Shown here: piece by piece, positions 23,536 through 33,655 of the stretch | How the letters are laid out: every line of letters starts with the position of its first letter | Numbering within the stretch: position 1 is the stretch's first letter | Assembly: GCA_009760855.2 (NCBI GenBank) | Contig: WPIO01000001.1 | Span: 6,418,501-6,482,500 of the forward strand | DNA: 64,000 nt | Direction: 5' to 3' | Source: Cristatella mucedo | Lineage: Eukaryota; Bryozoa; Phylactolaemata; Cristatellidae | Position numbers and translations under genes: made by a program | Notes under the pieces: model-generated | The model's input: only the letters and a program-made list of their open reading frames with translations | Database searches by the model: none | What the model was told of the DNA's origin: nothing

Positions 23536-23974
23536 AATGGGCTTGACGGTAAGTGGTTAAGAAGGACTCACATTAGCTACAGTCAGGTGGGAATTAGTAT
23601 TAGCTATAGACAAGTGGGAATTGGAGATGTAGCCACACTTGCTATCCATGATTGATGTATCAATAGAGCATCATAGCTGCAGAACTCTTAGGTCAAACTG
23701 ACCCAGTTGGCTGACACATCCTTTTTGGGAATGCGGTGTTTGCTTGCGTTTGCCCAGATACATCAAGTCAGCACAGCACAGCTTACCCTCATGCTGCGAA
23801 TGGATGTATGGGCTCGTGCATGCCTCTCGTACTGGCTGCACGGTGTCCTTGTGGATCGTGCAGTGCATTCTCAGTTGCTGTCTCATCTGCTGTGACGGCA
23901 GCATTCAACGCTTGTTTTCGTGCACAGCTGTTGGTTCGTACTGAAATATTGCCTCTTTTTGCCAATGTCCACAG
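23536..23974. other. Intron 1 3' end, nothing else recognised
   Basis: Contains a short tandem phrase ('tagctacagtcaggtgggaatt' against 'tagctatagacaagtgggaatt' at about 23574-23620). Otherwise unremarkable up to the exon 2 acceptor. Confidence 0.5.
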
Positions 23975-24180
23975 GGTCGTCATTTTGGTAGCAGTCCTCT
24001 GCTCCGCCAAACTCCAACCGCCGTGCTCGATCCAGACTGGCAACTATGGTTCGGGTACGGCGGTGATCATGTCGGCTTGCTCCGTGATAGAAGCCTTCAT
24101 GGCATTCATCAGCTCTAAGGGCGCCATCTTGGACGTCACGCCACGCTCCAGCATGCCATACGTTGTCTACGCTCGGGGAG
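23975..24180 (+). CDS. DAGLA: DAGL exon 2 (membrane helices 1-2)
   Basis: Codes the rest of helix 1 (VVILVAVLCSA), an outer loop with PPCSIQTGNYGSG, helix 2 (TAVIMSACSVIEAFMAFIS) and KGAILDVTPRSSMPYVVYAR. The family equivalent is the ...RGGILYTEPRDSMQYVLYVR stretch of DAGLA. Acceptor 'tgtccacag', donor GGAG|GTGAAA. It enters in phase 2 and leaves in phase 1, matching both neighbours. Confidence 0.93.
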
Positions 24181-24292
24181 GTGAAAAGCGGCAACGCTGT
24201 TGACGCCGACAATGCTACTCTCTGACCGCAACAGGGAGGGCTTGATTTCATTGCAATGCCACTGTCACCGTGCCAACGTTCTTCTTCTTCAG

Positions 24293-24394
24293 TGCTTCTT
24301 TTCGTTGAGTTCGGATGGATGGTGGTCGGCGTCCAATGGCTCGTGGTGAACGCAAGCGAATGCAGCAAGTTCTTGTCGTGGAAGCTGCTAGCAG
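24293..24394 (+). CDS. DAGLA: DAGL exon 3 (membrane helix 3)
   Basis: Preceded by a strong pyrimidine tract (cttcttcttcag) after an intron of only 112 bp. Codes LLFVEFGWMVVGVQWLV, which aligns without gaps to ILVIEFIYAIVGIVWL of DAGLA, then NASECSKFLSWKLLA. The NAS at residues 120-122 is a possible N-glycosylation sequon in the helix 3-4 loop, which is extracellular in the accepted topology. The donor CAG|GTCATT is weak, but the split Gly codon (G|GT) joins exon 4 in phase and the loop length equals that of human DAGLA. Confidence 0.9.
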
Positions 24395-24819
24395 GTCATT
24401 TGGGTTCTGCCTTGTGCTTGCTTGCCGCGTGTCGGGCAGTCCTCTCACTAATGGCGTGCTTGCTGCAAATGACCTGTTGGCTGCAGTTTTAGCTTGGGCT
24501 TTGGGGTTTGAAAGGTTCTGCTGCTTCGATATCGGTCATCTCATGTCATTCTTCAGGCCGTCTGCTGCAAGTCACCTTGCAGCAGACGAAAATCTCAGCC
24601 AACTTGTTGGGTGCAGGCCTTCAGGCCGATCTGCTCCTCGCCGGGCACTAGCTTTATATTTAATGTCGTAAATGCATCTGGCATTAGTTAGGTTCTACTT
24701 TTAGCAGTCGACTGGTGACCTTTTCGGCTCATGATGTCCCTCCCCTGCTGTTGCTCTTGCACTAGCTGTAGCTGGAACAGCCGTCCCACCAGTCACGCAG
24801 AAGGTACAGGAGGTGGCTG

Positions 24820-25170
24820 ATGGATTTTACTTGAAGACCTTTGGCTACAGAAGCTTGTGCATTGTAGGGCCTTGACTGTGCAGCTCACTTCCAAAATTCT
24901 TAAGCAGTGACATTTTGACATCTTCTTACTTGCTGCCTACTGTGGTTCCTTTCTAGCCATCCTGGGCTATTGCGTTCATGCTACTCGCCTCCTCGACTGC
25001 CCACCAGTCTCGGCAGCACTGATTCCCTTTTTCTCTCTGCTGCATGGGGCGAACCCTGAAAGCTGCTCAAGCTTTGCGTGCACTATTTGCGTAAAACTCT
25101 CCAGCACGATGCCCACCTAATGTTTGTGGCCTTCAGGGTAGGGTTTGTAAGTTTAGCTGCATAAGTGATG
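24820..25170 (+). mobile_element. Old LINE B 3' end
   Basis: Diverged from the copy at 27000-27590 but collinear: 'ctcacttccaaaattcttaa' (compare 'ctcgcttccacaattcttat'), the pyrimidine-rich stretch, 'gcgtaaaactctccagcacg' and 'tgtttgtggcctt'. The ATTAC tail is eroded. Confidence 0.65.
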
Positions 25171-25854
25171 CTGGAGCATTGCTCTTCAGCAATCTGAAAG
25201 CTCGTGGGTGCCTCCTGGCTGCCGTGCCCTTGTGTTCTTGCCTACCATACCTTGTAGCAGCTGCCGGTTCTACTATCACTCTCGACGAGTAAACAGTGCT
25301 GACCTTTTGCATTTATTTCTGCTCCCATTGCTCGTCCATAATGTCCATTACCAGGTGTGAGGAAATACAGCAGCTCGGCCCACTTCTGGGTGGCAGGGAG
25401 AGTGCAGGGTCAGCCTGCAAAGTTATCTCCCCGTCCATCCGGACCTCTTCTGCCGGCGAATGCTGAAGGGTGTCGGTACGATGCAAACGTAAACGCAAGC
25501 TTCCGTAGGTGCTCTCGCCTCATCCTTCTGACGTACTTATTTGCCCCCGTGAGCCGAAGCTCACAGCGGACCTGCCGCCGATGGAGCCAAGTGTGCAATA
25601 ATCGCAGCACAGCTGACCGTGCAGACATTCCTACGGGCTAACACGAAGTCGTACTAACTGCTTGCTTGAATACAGGGAATGTGCATGCTGGGTTTAGTGG
25701 TGCCGCCTGAGCTGCAGCATGCTAGGAAAGTGAAGTACTTCAGTGAAGGCTTGCCGTGATGTACCGCTGCAATGCAAGCTGGCAGAAGTTTTATGTGCTT
25801 ACCTGATTCAAAGTCAGTCATATAATGTATCACAATGTGTTATCCCGCAATGAC

Positions 25855-26880
25855 CAATTGGGTGTTACGCTGGAGTTTTCTGTAACGAATGCTTAGCCTA
25901 AGCAGCTTTCGGTACACATACGTTAGCAAACTGACTCCATCTCTGCAGCAAAGAGAAAATGAATGACAAGAATAGCTGTGTCAGAGCAGCCAAGGATATG
26001 AGCAACATGGAAGTAGCAGTGCTGGATAGCTGGAAAGGATGCCCCGCAGTCGGCAGCTGGAAAAAAGATGTCGTGGCATAAGAATTGTTGAGTTCTATAT
26101 GGTAGGACCTTCAGAACAAGAGCTTATGTCTCCAGCAATCTTTAAGCGAATGGATGGAGCTGCTAATTTATTGCTCATAGAAGACCTGAGGGCACGATGA
26201 GGCTGAAACGGTCACAGCAGTTGAGCTGTATGGAGGAACCAAGCCCGGGTTAGCCTTGTGGATCCGAGTGAGAATGTCTCTCTGTTAGCATCATCAGTCA
26301 TTATAAAAGCAAATTCTCCTAGTCCAACCGTATGCCGAGAGTGTGCCATGGTCTTGGCCCAACATTCAAGAGCGAATGCCTGCAAGGTAGACATTAAATG
26401 TATCAATCGCTGCAGCTGATTCCGATGATTCGGGTGGAGGAGAGATGTGGGTATAGTCAGCTCCGAAGTGATAGTCGATGCCATTGGCCCATATCACTTT
26501 TCTTTGAGGCTCGGTATAAATGGAGACCTCCAAAGTACCGAGAGCAGACCCTTCTGGAACACCACATTTGACTAGTCTGCTGGATGAAACGTGGCTACCA
26601 CACGACACTGGCTGAACACCATCGGATAAGTACTATTATTCGAACCGTACCAGTGCATTATCCACTCGATGGACCTTTGTTCTCAATCATGAAAGTAGGA
26701 TATCGTGATCAATAGCATCAGATATGCATTAGATATCATCAGATATGATAATATGCAGCAGGTCAAGTACGCCTTGGGCAGTTATGTTACCAGTCTCGTT
26801 GCTTCTCAGAATGTCCTTGGTCACACGGTCAAGAGCAGTTTCAGTGGAATGAGACCACATCCAAATAGTTCTCCTTATGA
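25855..26880 (-). mobile_element. Reverse LINE B fragment
   Basis: Starts with the reverse complement of the LINE B 3' end ('gcttagcctaagcagctttc', then 'ggtacacat'). It reads upward through the C-terminus, a GIDYHFGADYTHIS palm motif (YADDTH changed to GADYTH) near 26460-26490, VPEGSALGTLE near 26540, and HSTETALDRVTKDILRS near 26830. Reverse transcriptase core without endonuclease; stops and shifts throughout. Confidence 0.82.
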
Positions 26881-26999
26881 AGTACAGACTTATTTCTGCC
26901 CAGCAACAAATATTGTCCAAGCACCCCAGTCTACTGTGAACTCCCTTCCCCTTGGAAAACATCTTAGTACACCATCAAACCTAATACCTTTCATCCATC

Positions 27000-27592
27000 T
27001 CTGACTATGAATATGGCTGCAAGGCTGGTCTTCAAGTCCCAGCGGTTTGAGCACGTTCACCTCTGTTGAAAGAGCTAGGATGGTTGCCGGTTGGGCAAAG
27101 GATACAGAGCAAAGTTCTTACGCTGACCCACAAGGCCCGCCACGGCTTAGCTCCTTCGTACCTAGCTGAACTGCTGCATCAGTTTCAGCCTGTTCGCGCC
27201 CTCAGGTCCTGTGTGGAAAATAAATTAGCTGTCCCATTCCTCTGCTTAAAGACAGTTGGCGACAGAAGCTTTAGCTCTGCAGGTCCTAAACTGTGGAACT
27301 CGCTTCCACAATTCTTATGCAACGACAACTACACTCCAACACCGACTATGGCACATCTTTTTCAGCGGTCCTGAACTGCTACTTCTATGCTACTCACTAC
27401 CTCAACTGCTCTCCTGACTCTGCTATGCTTCCCACTTTTTCTTTGTTGCGTGAGACGAAGTCTGTTGGCTACCGAATGCGTACCGAAAGCCGCTTAGGCT
27501 GTGAGTGCCCTATACAAAACTCTCCTGCATAACACCCACATGGTCTTTATCACTTTGTGGAGTTACTGATGGAGATACATTACATTACATCT
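27000..27592 (+). mobile_element. LINE B 3' portion, well preserved
   Basis: Codes LGWLPVGQRIQSKVLTLTHK, then LAPSYLAELLHQFQPVRALR and RSFSSAGPKLWNSLPQFL in a nearly unbroken frame. The 3' UTR follows with CGAATGCGTACCGAAAGCCG and 'cttaggctgtgag', and an (ATTAC)n tail. It is almost the same as the copy at 58831-59145 (roughly ten differences in 300 bp), so this family moved fairly recently. It lies head-to-head with a reverse LINE B. Confidence 0.9.
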
Positions 27593-27749
27593 CCCTTCTA
27601 CCTTTCATTTCCACGATACTTGGAAGAGTGTGAGCTCAGCTGGTACATGATTACATCTGTTCATCAGATCTTGCAAGCCAGCTCTTGTCGAAATATTGAG
27701 CTAACCATTCCACAAAAACTTCTCAGCTATGGATTAGCAATGACCTTCT

Positions 27750-29258
27750 AAAAAATGCCGAGCAGGGTAGGGCTTATCTGCTGGTTCTTCTGGATCTATC
27801 AGAAGCATTGACACAACTGTCTAGATTCTTCTGGAGAACTCTTGATACTCCTAGATATAACTGGCAGATGCTAAGCTGGGTTAAGTCCTACACAGTGAGA
27901 GATGTCAGAGATGTGTAGATGCAAATTTCTTACGGTCATCCCCGAAGAACTTGAGCATGGCGTACCTCAGGGTTCGATCTTGGATCTCATTCTTTTCACT
28001 ATCTGCACATCTCCCTTTGGCCAAAGTCATCGCCAAGCATAATCATTTCTTTATCATGACACTCAGCTCTAACTATCCATCAAGCCTTGCGGAGCTGAGC
28101 ATCCGACTTACATCAATTCTTTGCAGCCGGCATCGATGGCATCTGCACTCGGATTCAGGCTTCTAACTTCCTGATGTTTAAAAAGAGTCCAGACCAAGTT
28201 AATAGCTATGGACAAGCCTCGTGATACCTTCATGTTGGATGACCTCAACCCCAAGATTAGTTCCTCTAGCTTCACTTCACTGAGATCTGCAAGTAATCTG
28301 GGTATACTGCTCCAAAATAACTTATCAATGGAAGGGCACATTGGCTCTAGTGTCAAGTCAGCATACTTTCAGCTAATTGATATTGCAAAAATTCAAGGCA
28401 GCATGCTTAGATAAGAGCACGACAGCTACCGAACTAGTTCACACCTTTGTTACGTCATATCTAGTTTATTGCAATTGCGTTTATTCAAGACTCTCAACAA
28501 GCGTACTTACTCGGCTGCAGCTAGCACAAAACCCAGCTGTTCAGCTGGTGTTTTGTCAACTGCGTAGCTGCCGCAACCGATATCACTTCTGTCTCTAATC
28601 TTAGCTGGCTTCCTATTAACCATCAAATTGACTTGAAGCTACTCCCTCTGGCGTACTGGCATACAGGCTTGCACTAGCTTGCACTAGACTATCTGTCCAT
28701 CGTAGATACATAGCATACCTGTACCTGTCCGTCGTAGGTACATAGCCTCATTGCTCTTTGTGTGCGCTCTTCCACGGCCCTCAGCTCCTCACCTTCCAGT
28801 CATCTTGCCAATCCTCGAACTAAATTGAAATCTTGTTGTGACCCGGCCTTCAGTTCGTAGGCAACGAGAGACTGGAGCTTCCTTGTGGGCTCTGTCGCCA
28901 CCTGCAGTGACTTGGCATCATTTAAGTCTTAGCTAAAGAAGCACGTGTTCCGCTCAGCTTTCCTTTTGCCACAGCGAACATCCTTTTTGTTCGTGCCTGC
29001 TTTGCGTGCTTGCATCTATGCATTATTCAGTGCATGCTACTTGCAAGGAATTCTACTAACTGATCGAACTGAGTATCTTCTTGTGTATTTTAGCATGCTG
29101 GCCTAAGCATGTTACGTTTTTGCTTTTGCACACTTGTCTAAGCATGGTAACCCTCTGTCACTGGTTCTTTCACAGCGAGTTGCATAGTGCATGGACAAAG
29201 ATGTAGTTCTCTTAGGGCCCTATAAAAACGACCTATTGTGATTATTACTGGTATGCTG
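27750..29258 (+). mobile_element. LINE C, reverse transcriptase to 3' end
   Basis: Palm motif A remnant (YLLVLLDLSEA) near 27775, GVPQGSILDLILFTI near 27960, thumb LRSASNLGILLQNNLSMEGH near 28285, HTFVTSYLVYCN near 28440. The 3' UTR ends in GATGTAGTTCTCTTAGGGCC, 'ctataaaaacgacc' and ATT tail. Many stops, so inactive. Its terminal hairpin variant (TTCTCTTAGGG) is the one SINE-1 carries. Confidence 0.82.
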
Positions 29259-29261
29259 TTT

Positions 29262-29398
29262 GAATACGGGCTGAACTATTTCTGACAATCCATTCATAAC
29301 ATTCAGGACATTGGGAACATGGGGAAGATCACGCTCATGCACTGAATGCTACCGTTTGCGTGAGGCATGTAGGAGGTTAACGGTTCCAAAAGAGATAA
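29262..29398. other. No feature recognised
   Basis: Short spacer between a LINE tail and a purine microsatellite. Confidence 0.4.
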
Positions 29399-29415
29399 GA
29401 GAGATAGGAGGGAGG

Positions 29416-29446
<31 letters not shown>

Positions 29447-29470
29447 GGAGATGGAGAGAGTAAGAGAGAG
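29396..29470. repeat. (GA)n purine microsatellite
   Basis: About 75 bp of GA/GGGA-rich purine tract followed by a short CTG run near 29489-29501. Confidence 0.92.
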
Positions 29471-29609
29471 CCACGATACTCCGGCCCTGCTGCTGCTGCT
29501 GCCATTGTTGCCCTGACATCAATACCGCTCTCCAGTTCGTGTAGTTCAATGCATCAGCAATCGCCTGGCTGCAAGCTAGAACGGCTGTCCTTTGCAGGCC
29601 GAACATTTG

Positions 29610-29735
29610 GTGGAGGTGCCAACAAATTTTACAGGACTGATGCAAGGTGCCAACAAATTTGGCAGGACCGATGGTCGAGGTGGCCGGTGACGGCCACCTC
29701 GACCATCGGTCTTGCAAAAGTGCCAGAAGTGTTGT
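29610..29735. repeat. Tandem repeat ending in a perfect 21-bp hairpin
   Basis: Two copies of a ~30-bp unit ('ggtgccaacaaatttt' then 'caggactgatgc/cag') lead into a perfect inverted repeat. Arms are 29666-29686 and 29691-29711 (first arm begins GACCGATGGTCGAGG), loop GTGA. Beyond the arms, 'cttgcaaaagtgcc' is a degraded reverse complement of the unit, so the inversion originally extended further. It would form a stable cruciform. Confidence 0.93.
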
Positions 29736-30233
29736 CACACCAGCACTGCTCGTGTACAATTGCATAGCGTGCCACCGAGAAAGGCTGGCGCAGGGGGCGT
29801 TTCATGTCCTTCGATGGCTGGCGGCTCGGTTGAGGCAAAAATCACTTTCGGTATTGGTCAGCGAATGCTTGAGGCTGGCACTTTCTTCATGCCGTGCTCC
29901 TGCTTGGCAGCATAATTTCTCAACAAGGGGGCACGGGAGTATGGTCACGAGAGTTGGTCACGAGAGATGAGAGTGAGCAAAGCAGTCAGGCAAAAGCAGC
30001 ATCGCCGGCATCGCTCTCGAGAAAGTCTGAGTTGCGAGAATGAATTCAACCGCTAGGGGCACACCCGGGCGTCTGCTGTAAGAGCTGTAGAGCTTCTAGC
30101 CCCTCGAAATTGGCTCTGCTGCATCATGTTCCGGAAATGACCTCGAGAGTATGGCCAACGCCTACTGAGCCGCCGGCCAGCTTGCAAGCGATCGCCGAGC
30201 CTCTTGTGAACGGATTTTTTTCGCCCAGTGCCC
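29736..30233. other. No feature recognised
   Basis: Intronic sequence with overlapping chance frames. A short direct repeat ('ggtcacgagag' at about 29942 and 29955) is present. Confidence 0.4.
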
Positions 30234-31855
30234 TATAATAATAATAATAATATTGCACTTGATAAAGCGCCCTCAGAGAACTTAATCTCTTTCTAGGCGC
30301 TTTACATTTGCTGCAAAGTGATACGCAATAGAATAGTAAGTAAAATCATGCTTGAAAAACAAACAAAATGAATAACATGGTTAGGGGTTACATGCACTGG
30401 GTCAGCATGCAAATGTGGTTAGTGGCAGCATGAACAGTGTCAGCACGCATAAGCACATCGAGGACGAATCACAAGGACCCACTAAATGCTGTCCTAAATA
30501 GGTATGTTTTTAAGTTTCTTTTAAATGTGGTCAGGTCAGGGGATGTTCTGATGCAGGTCGGGAGGGAGCTCCAGGCTGTGGGAGCATACGAGCTAAATGC
30601 ACGGTCTCCAAAGGATTTAAGGTTTGTACGAGGTATTTCTAGACTGTTGGATTCCGAAAAGCGGGTGGTACGATGCTTTGCCTGATGGGGTAGTATATCT
30701 GAAAGATAGGCTGGAGCCATAGAATGAAGGGACCTAAAAGTGAGCGACAAAACCTTGAAGTCAATCCGTTGCTTGACTGGTAACCAGTGCAGGTCGGTGA
30801 GAAGTGGAGTAATGTGGCAACTGCGACGCTCACGACAGACAAGCCTAGCTGCAGAGTTTTGCACCAGCTGCAATCGCCTGATCGCACATGCTGGTAGGCC
30901 AGTAAGCAGTGAGTTGCAGAAGTCGAGACGAGATGTCACGAATGCATGGACCAACTTGGACGTGGTATCCTTATCTAAACAAGCCCTAATTTTAGCAATG
31001 TTATGAAGCTGAAAATAGGCTGATTTGACTGTGGAGCTGATGTGGTCGTCTAACGAGAGGTCGCTTTGGAATATGACACCTAGATTTCGAGCTGATGCAA
31101 CTGGAGATATGCTGGCAGAGCCAATTTTGAAAGTCAGCCTTTCCAATTTCTGAATAACACTAGGTTTGCCCATAACTAGTAAGTTAGTTTTATCATCGTT
31201 TAGTTTTAGAAAATTTGCTGCCATCCATGATCGGATGTCATCAATGCATGCAGCAAGTGAGTTGAGAGAATTCGAGGTGCTCGAAGGCTGGGAGGGATCA
31301 AAGCAAAGGTACAACTGAGTGTCATCCGCATAGAAGTGAAAGCCTAGATTGTGCTTGGCAATCACATCAGCGAGAGGGAGAGTATAAACGGTGAAAAGGA
31401 CCGGACCTAGCACAGAGACCTGAGGTACTCCATATTTTAGAGGTACTTCAGATGATCTTTGTCCATTCACGTCAACACTCTGGAGTCTCCCACTGAGATA
31501 GGACCTGAACCACTGCAGAGCAGTGCCAGTGATGCCCAGGCGAGATGAGAGGCGCTCTAGAAGTACTTTGTGATCGATGGTATCAAAAGCTGCCGAAAGA
31601 TCGAGCAAAACAAGAAGAGACACTCTACCCATGTCTGCATTCCTAAGTAGGTCGTTGTATACCCGAAGCAATGCTGACTCTGTGGAGTGATTAGCTCTAA
31701 AGCCAGACTGGAACTTACTAGCAAGGTGTGAGGTTTCGATATACGAGTTCAGCTGGTCTGCCACGACCCGTTCCAGTGTCTTTGATAGGAATGGTAGAAG
31801 GGAGACTGGGCGGTAGTTGCTTAAGTTCTTTTGGTCTAGTGTCCCTATATGCATA
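30234..31855 (-). mobile_element. LINE A, best-preserved copy (5'-truncated)
   Basis: Reverse-oriented non-LTR retrotransposon. The 3' (ATT)n tail and hairpin are at 30234-30305, then the 3' UTR, then an open reverse transcriptase frame. The 5' end stops abruptly upstream of NLSNYRPVSLLPFLSK, so the endonuclease and any ORF1 are missing. An intact frame of 461 codons points to recent insertion. Confidence 0.95.
30469..31854 (-). CDS. LINE A reverse transcriptase (461 codons, N-terminally truncated)
   Basis: RNA-dependent DNA polymerase of a CR1/L2-type retrotransposon, which copies element RNA at a nicked target. Visible motifs: NYRPVSLLPFLSK (13-25), FQSGFRANHSTES (48-60), motif A LLVLLDLSAAFDTIDH (80-95), motif B GVPQVSVLGP (142-151), catalytic YADD (175-178), LGVIFQSDLSLDDH thumb, LHWLPVKQRIDFKV, and the C-terminus FKRNLKTYLFRTAF. 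Motif B has Val where QGS is usual, which probably impairs activity. The ATG used is simply the first Met after truncation; the full protein would also have an N-terminal endonuclease. It lies antisense within lipase intron 3. Confidence 0.92.
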   Translation of the reverse strand: MHIGTLDQKNLSNYRPVSLLPFLSKTLERVVADQLNSYIETSHLASKFQSGFRANHSTESALLRVYNDLLRNADMGRVSLLVLLDLSAAFDTIDHKVLLERLSSRLGITGTALQWFRSYLSGRLQSVDVNGQRSSEVPLKYGVPQVSVLGPVLFTVYTLPLADVIAKHNLGFHFYADDTQLYLCFDPSQPSSTSNSLNSLAACIDDIRSWMAANFLKLNDDKTNLLVMGKPSVIQKLERLTFKIGSASISPVASARNLGVIFQSDLSLDDHISSTVKSAYFQLHNIAKIRACLDKDTTSKLVHAFVTSRLDFCNSLLTGLPACAIRRLQLVQNSAARLVCRERRSCHITPLLTDLHWLPVKQRIDFKVLSLTFRSLHSMAPAYLSDILPHQAKHRTTRFSESNSLEIPRTNLKSFGDRAFSSYAPTAWSSLPTCIRTSPDLTTFKRNLKTYLFRTAFSGSL

Positions 31856-31859
31856 GCAA

Positions 31860-32585
31860 CACAGTGCAGTGATAACGTGAATCCTAGGTACTACTGGTCG
31901 CTCCTCCTCGATAGTTCATCAGCAGACCAGAGAGAATAGTAACCACTGCTGCGTCCTGCTACCTTCTCAGCTGCCGACAGTTCCTCTTGCTTCATTTCCT
32001 GACTCATAGCACCGGAAGTGTATCTCTTTGCTCACACTCGGCTGGGCTGGTCGCTGTTTCCAAGTAATTCGGTCTCGTTTTGCCTGGACCAGCAGTGGCT
32101 TTTTTCGTATTGCTAATACACCAAACAATTGTTTGCTCTAGTGGTAAAATCCACAAAACCAATAAAAAAACACATAAGGCTGGCTGCACCTCCACTCCTT
32201 TATACTTGGTTGCCCTGATAGGGTAGTCTGCTCTTAACCCCTGGTTCTCTCAGGATGATACTAGCACTCTCAGACATTAAGATAGCACACACAAAGAAAG
32301 TCTCCCCTGCATATAAAACGAGCAAGTTCTCGGAGCTTTGCTAGGCTAGGAACAGGAATGCACGGATGCAAGCATGAGTGAGTGAAAACGGGTCTGAAGA
32401 GAGTGAAACGGCAGCACGGGTTATGCTAGATTGATAAAATTCCAAAAAAGATAGCACCGGTCAAAACTGGTAAGGTCAAGATAACAACGACTAAGCCGAA
32501 CCAGTGTGAGCAGTGATAGCTAGTTGACACTGGCCATGATCTGGCCCTAACAGAGACTGACTACAGAATTAGCCATAAGGGCTAT
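31860..32585. other. No feature recognised
   Basis: Intronic DNA; no repeat family of this window and no meaningful open frame. Confidence 0.45.
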
Positions 32586-32587
32586 TG

Positions 32588-32588
32588 G

Positions 32589-32671
<83 letters not shown>

Positions 32672-32690
32672 CGCACGCGCGTGTTTGTGT
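32588..32690. repeat. (GT)n microsatellite
   Basis: About 100 bp of GT repeats with a CGCACGCGCG interruption. GT/CG alternation is capable of Z-DNA. Confidence 0.97.
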
Positions 32691-32695
32691 GTGTA

Positions 32696-32740
32696 TTATG
32701 ACCATAGTGCCCTAAGAGAAATGAGCAGACGTTGGGCCTG
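32696..32740 (-). mobile_element. SINE-1 or LINE C tail remnant
   Basis: 'catagtgccctaagagaaatgagc' resembles the start of reverse SINE-1 copies ('tatagcgccctaagagaact') directly after a microsatellite. Only the tail survives. Confidence 0.5.
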
Positions 32741-33261
32741 ATGGATAACATTGAAGACGAATTGATTTCAATGGTTATTACAGCTACCGAAGTGGCTTTA
32801 CGAATACTTGCAACACACCGGAGGACACGCCTGCCAGTGAAAGCAACAGCGATGATGTGCTTATGATGATTCGGTGGTGGTAGCAGTTGCTGATAGTGAA
32901 AACAGCAGATATAATAACACATGCAGACGTTGTTTATTTTAATAAAAAATATCATCGATCTAAGTGATTATAGTTTTGGCAAAGTTGTTCGGTGAGCCAC
33001 TAAAACGTGAGTGTCCTGTCCTTGTTGACTGAGCATTGACTGCAGCGTTGCAGCAGCATTTGCAGACCGATCAAATGCCTGGGCCAGAAAAGGCAGCTTA
33101 GCCTCTGGTCGAACGACCAATCCGTGGTTTTTTCCTTGTCTACGCCTCTATCCCATCACCATAATCAAGATGTTTCTAATTATTAGTTTTGCTTGTGTAT
33201 TGTGATTGGCCACTACTGTTTTTATTCCATTCCGAAATCGGTTATTTGTATCTTAGTGCAC

Positions 33262-33262
<1 letters not shown>
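32741..33262. other. No feature recognised
   Basis: Intronic DNA without recognisable features. Confidence 0.45.
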
Positions 33263-33263
<1 letters not shown>

Positions 33264-33309
<46 letters not shown>

Positions 33310-33314
33310 ATATG

Positions 33315-33370
<56 letters not shown>
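33264..33370. repeat. (TA)n/(GT)n compound microsatellite
   Basis: Alternating TA and GT dinucleotides with three TA blocks, abutting the SINE-1 tail. Such tails often nucleate from SINE or LINE ends. Confidence 0.97.
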
Positions 33371-33490
33371 ATATCGCCCTAAGAGAACTTAATCTCAACT
33401 CAGGTGCTTCACATTTATGCCACTGGGCTCTAGCCCATGACCTCGGCCGGACCTTGGTCGGGGCGAGCACCTTAGCCACTGGGCCGTGAT
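33371..33490 (-). mobile_element. SINE-1, full copy
   Basis: Reverse strand: head with 'ggtgctcgccccgaccaagg' and B box-like GGGCTAGAGCCC, followed by 'aagcacctgagttgag' and ATTAAGTTCTCTTAGGGCGA. Same arrangement as 13283-13428. It sits head-to-head with a SINE-2. Confidence 0.83.
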
Positions 33491-33655
33491 GGCACACTAG
33501 GTAAGGCAGTTGCTCTTCACGACCTTATTCAAGGGTTCGAATCCTGCGGTGGGTGATCTTTATTGAAGCTGCATGCGGTGGTGATAGCCTTTAAGGCTCT
33601 TCTACCACTACAAAAAAGAGGCTGGTAAATCGGCTAGTATTTTTTTATCGCCAGG
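33488..33655 (+). mobile_element. SINE-2, full copy
   Basis: Head 'ggcacactaggtaaggcag', 'gctcttcacgacc', perfect B box GGGTTCGAATCC (33533-33544), body with 'ggtggtgatagcc' and 'aaggctcttctaccactaca', end 'taaatcggcta'. A Pol III internal promoter is implied. Best-preserved member of this family in the window. Confidence 0.88.

Larger units (their letters stand above)
20744..23974 (+). other. DAGL intron 1
   Basis: 3.2-kb intron, donor GTAAGC and acceptor 'gccaatgtccacag'. Its first part (about 20800-22060) is very GC- and CpG-rich and its second part holds a reverse LINE relic; both are listed separately. Confidence 0.85.

Noticed and set aside
33533-33544. Functional tRNA gene
   Set aside because: The B box is perfect, but the sequence lacks a cloverleaf with acceptor stem and recurs with a SINE body; it is a SINE head.
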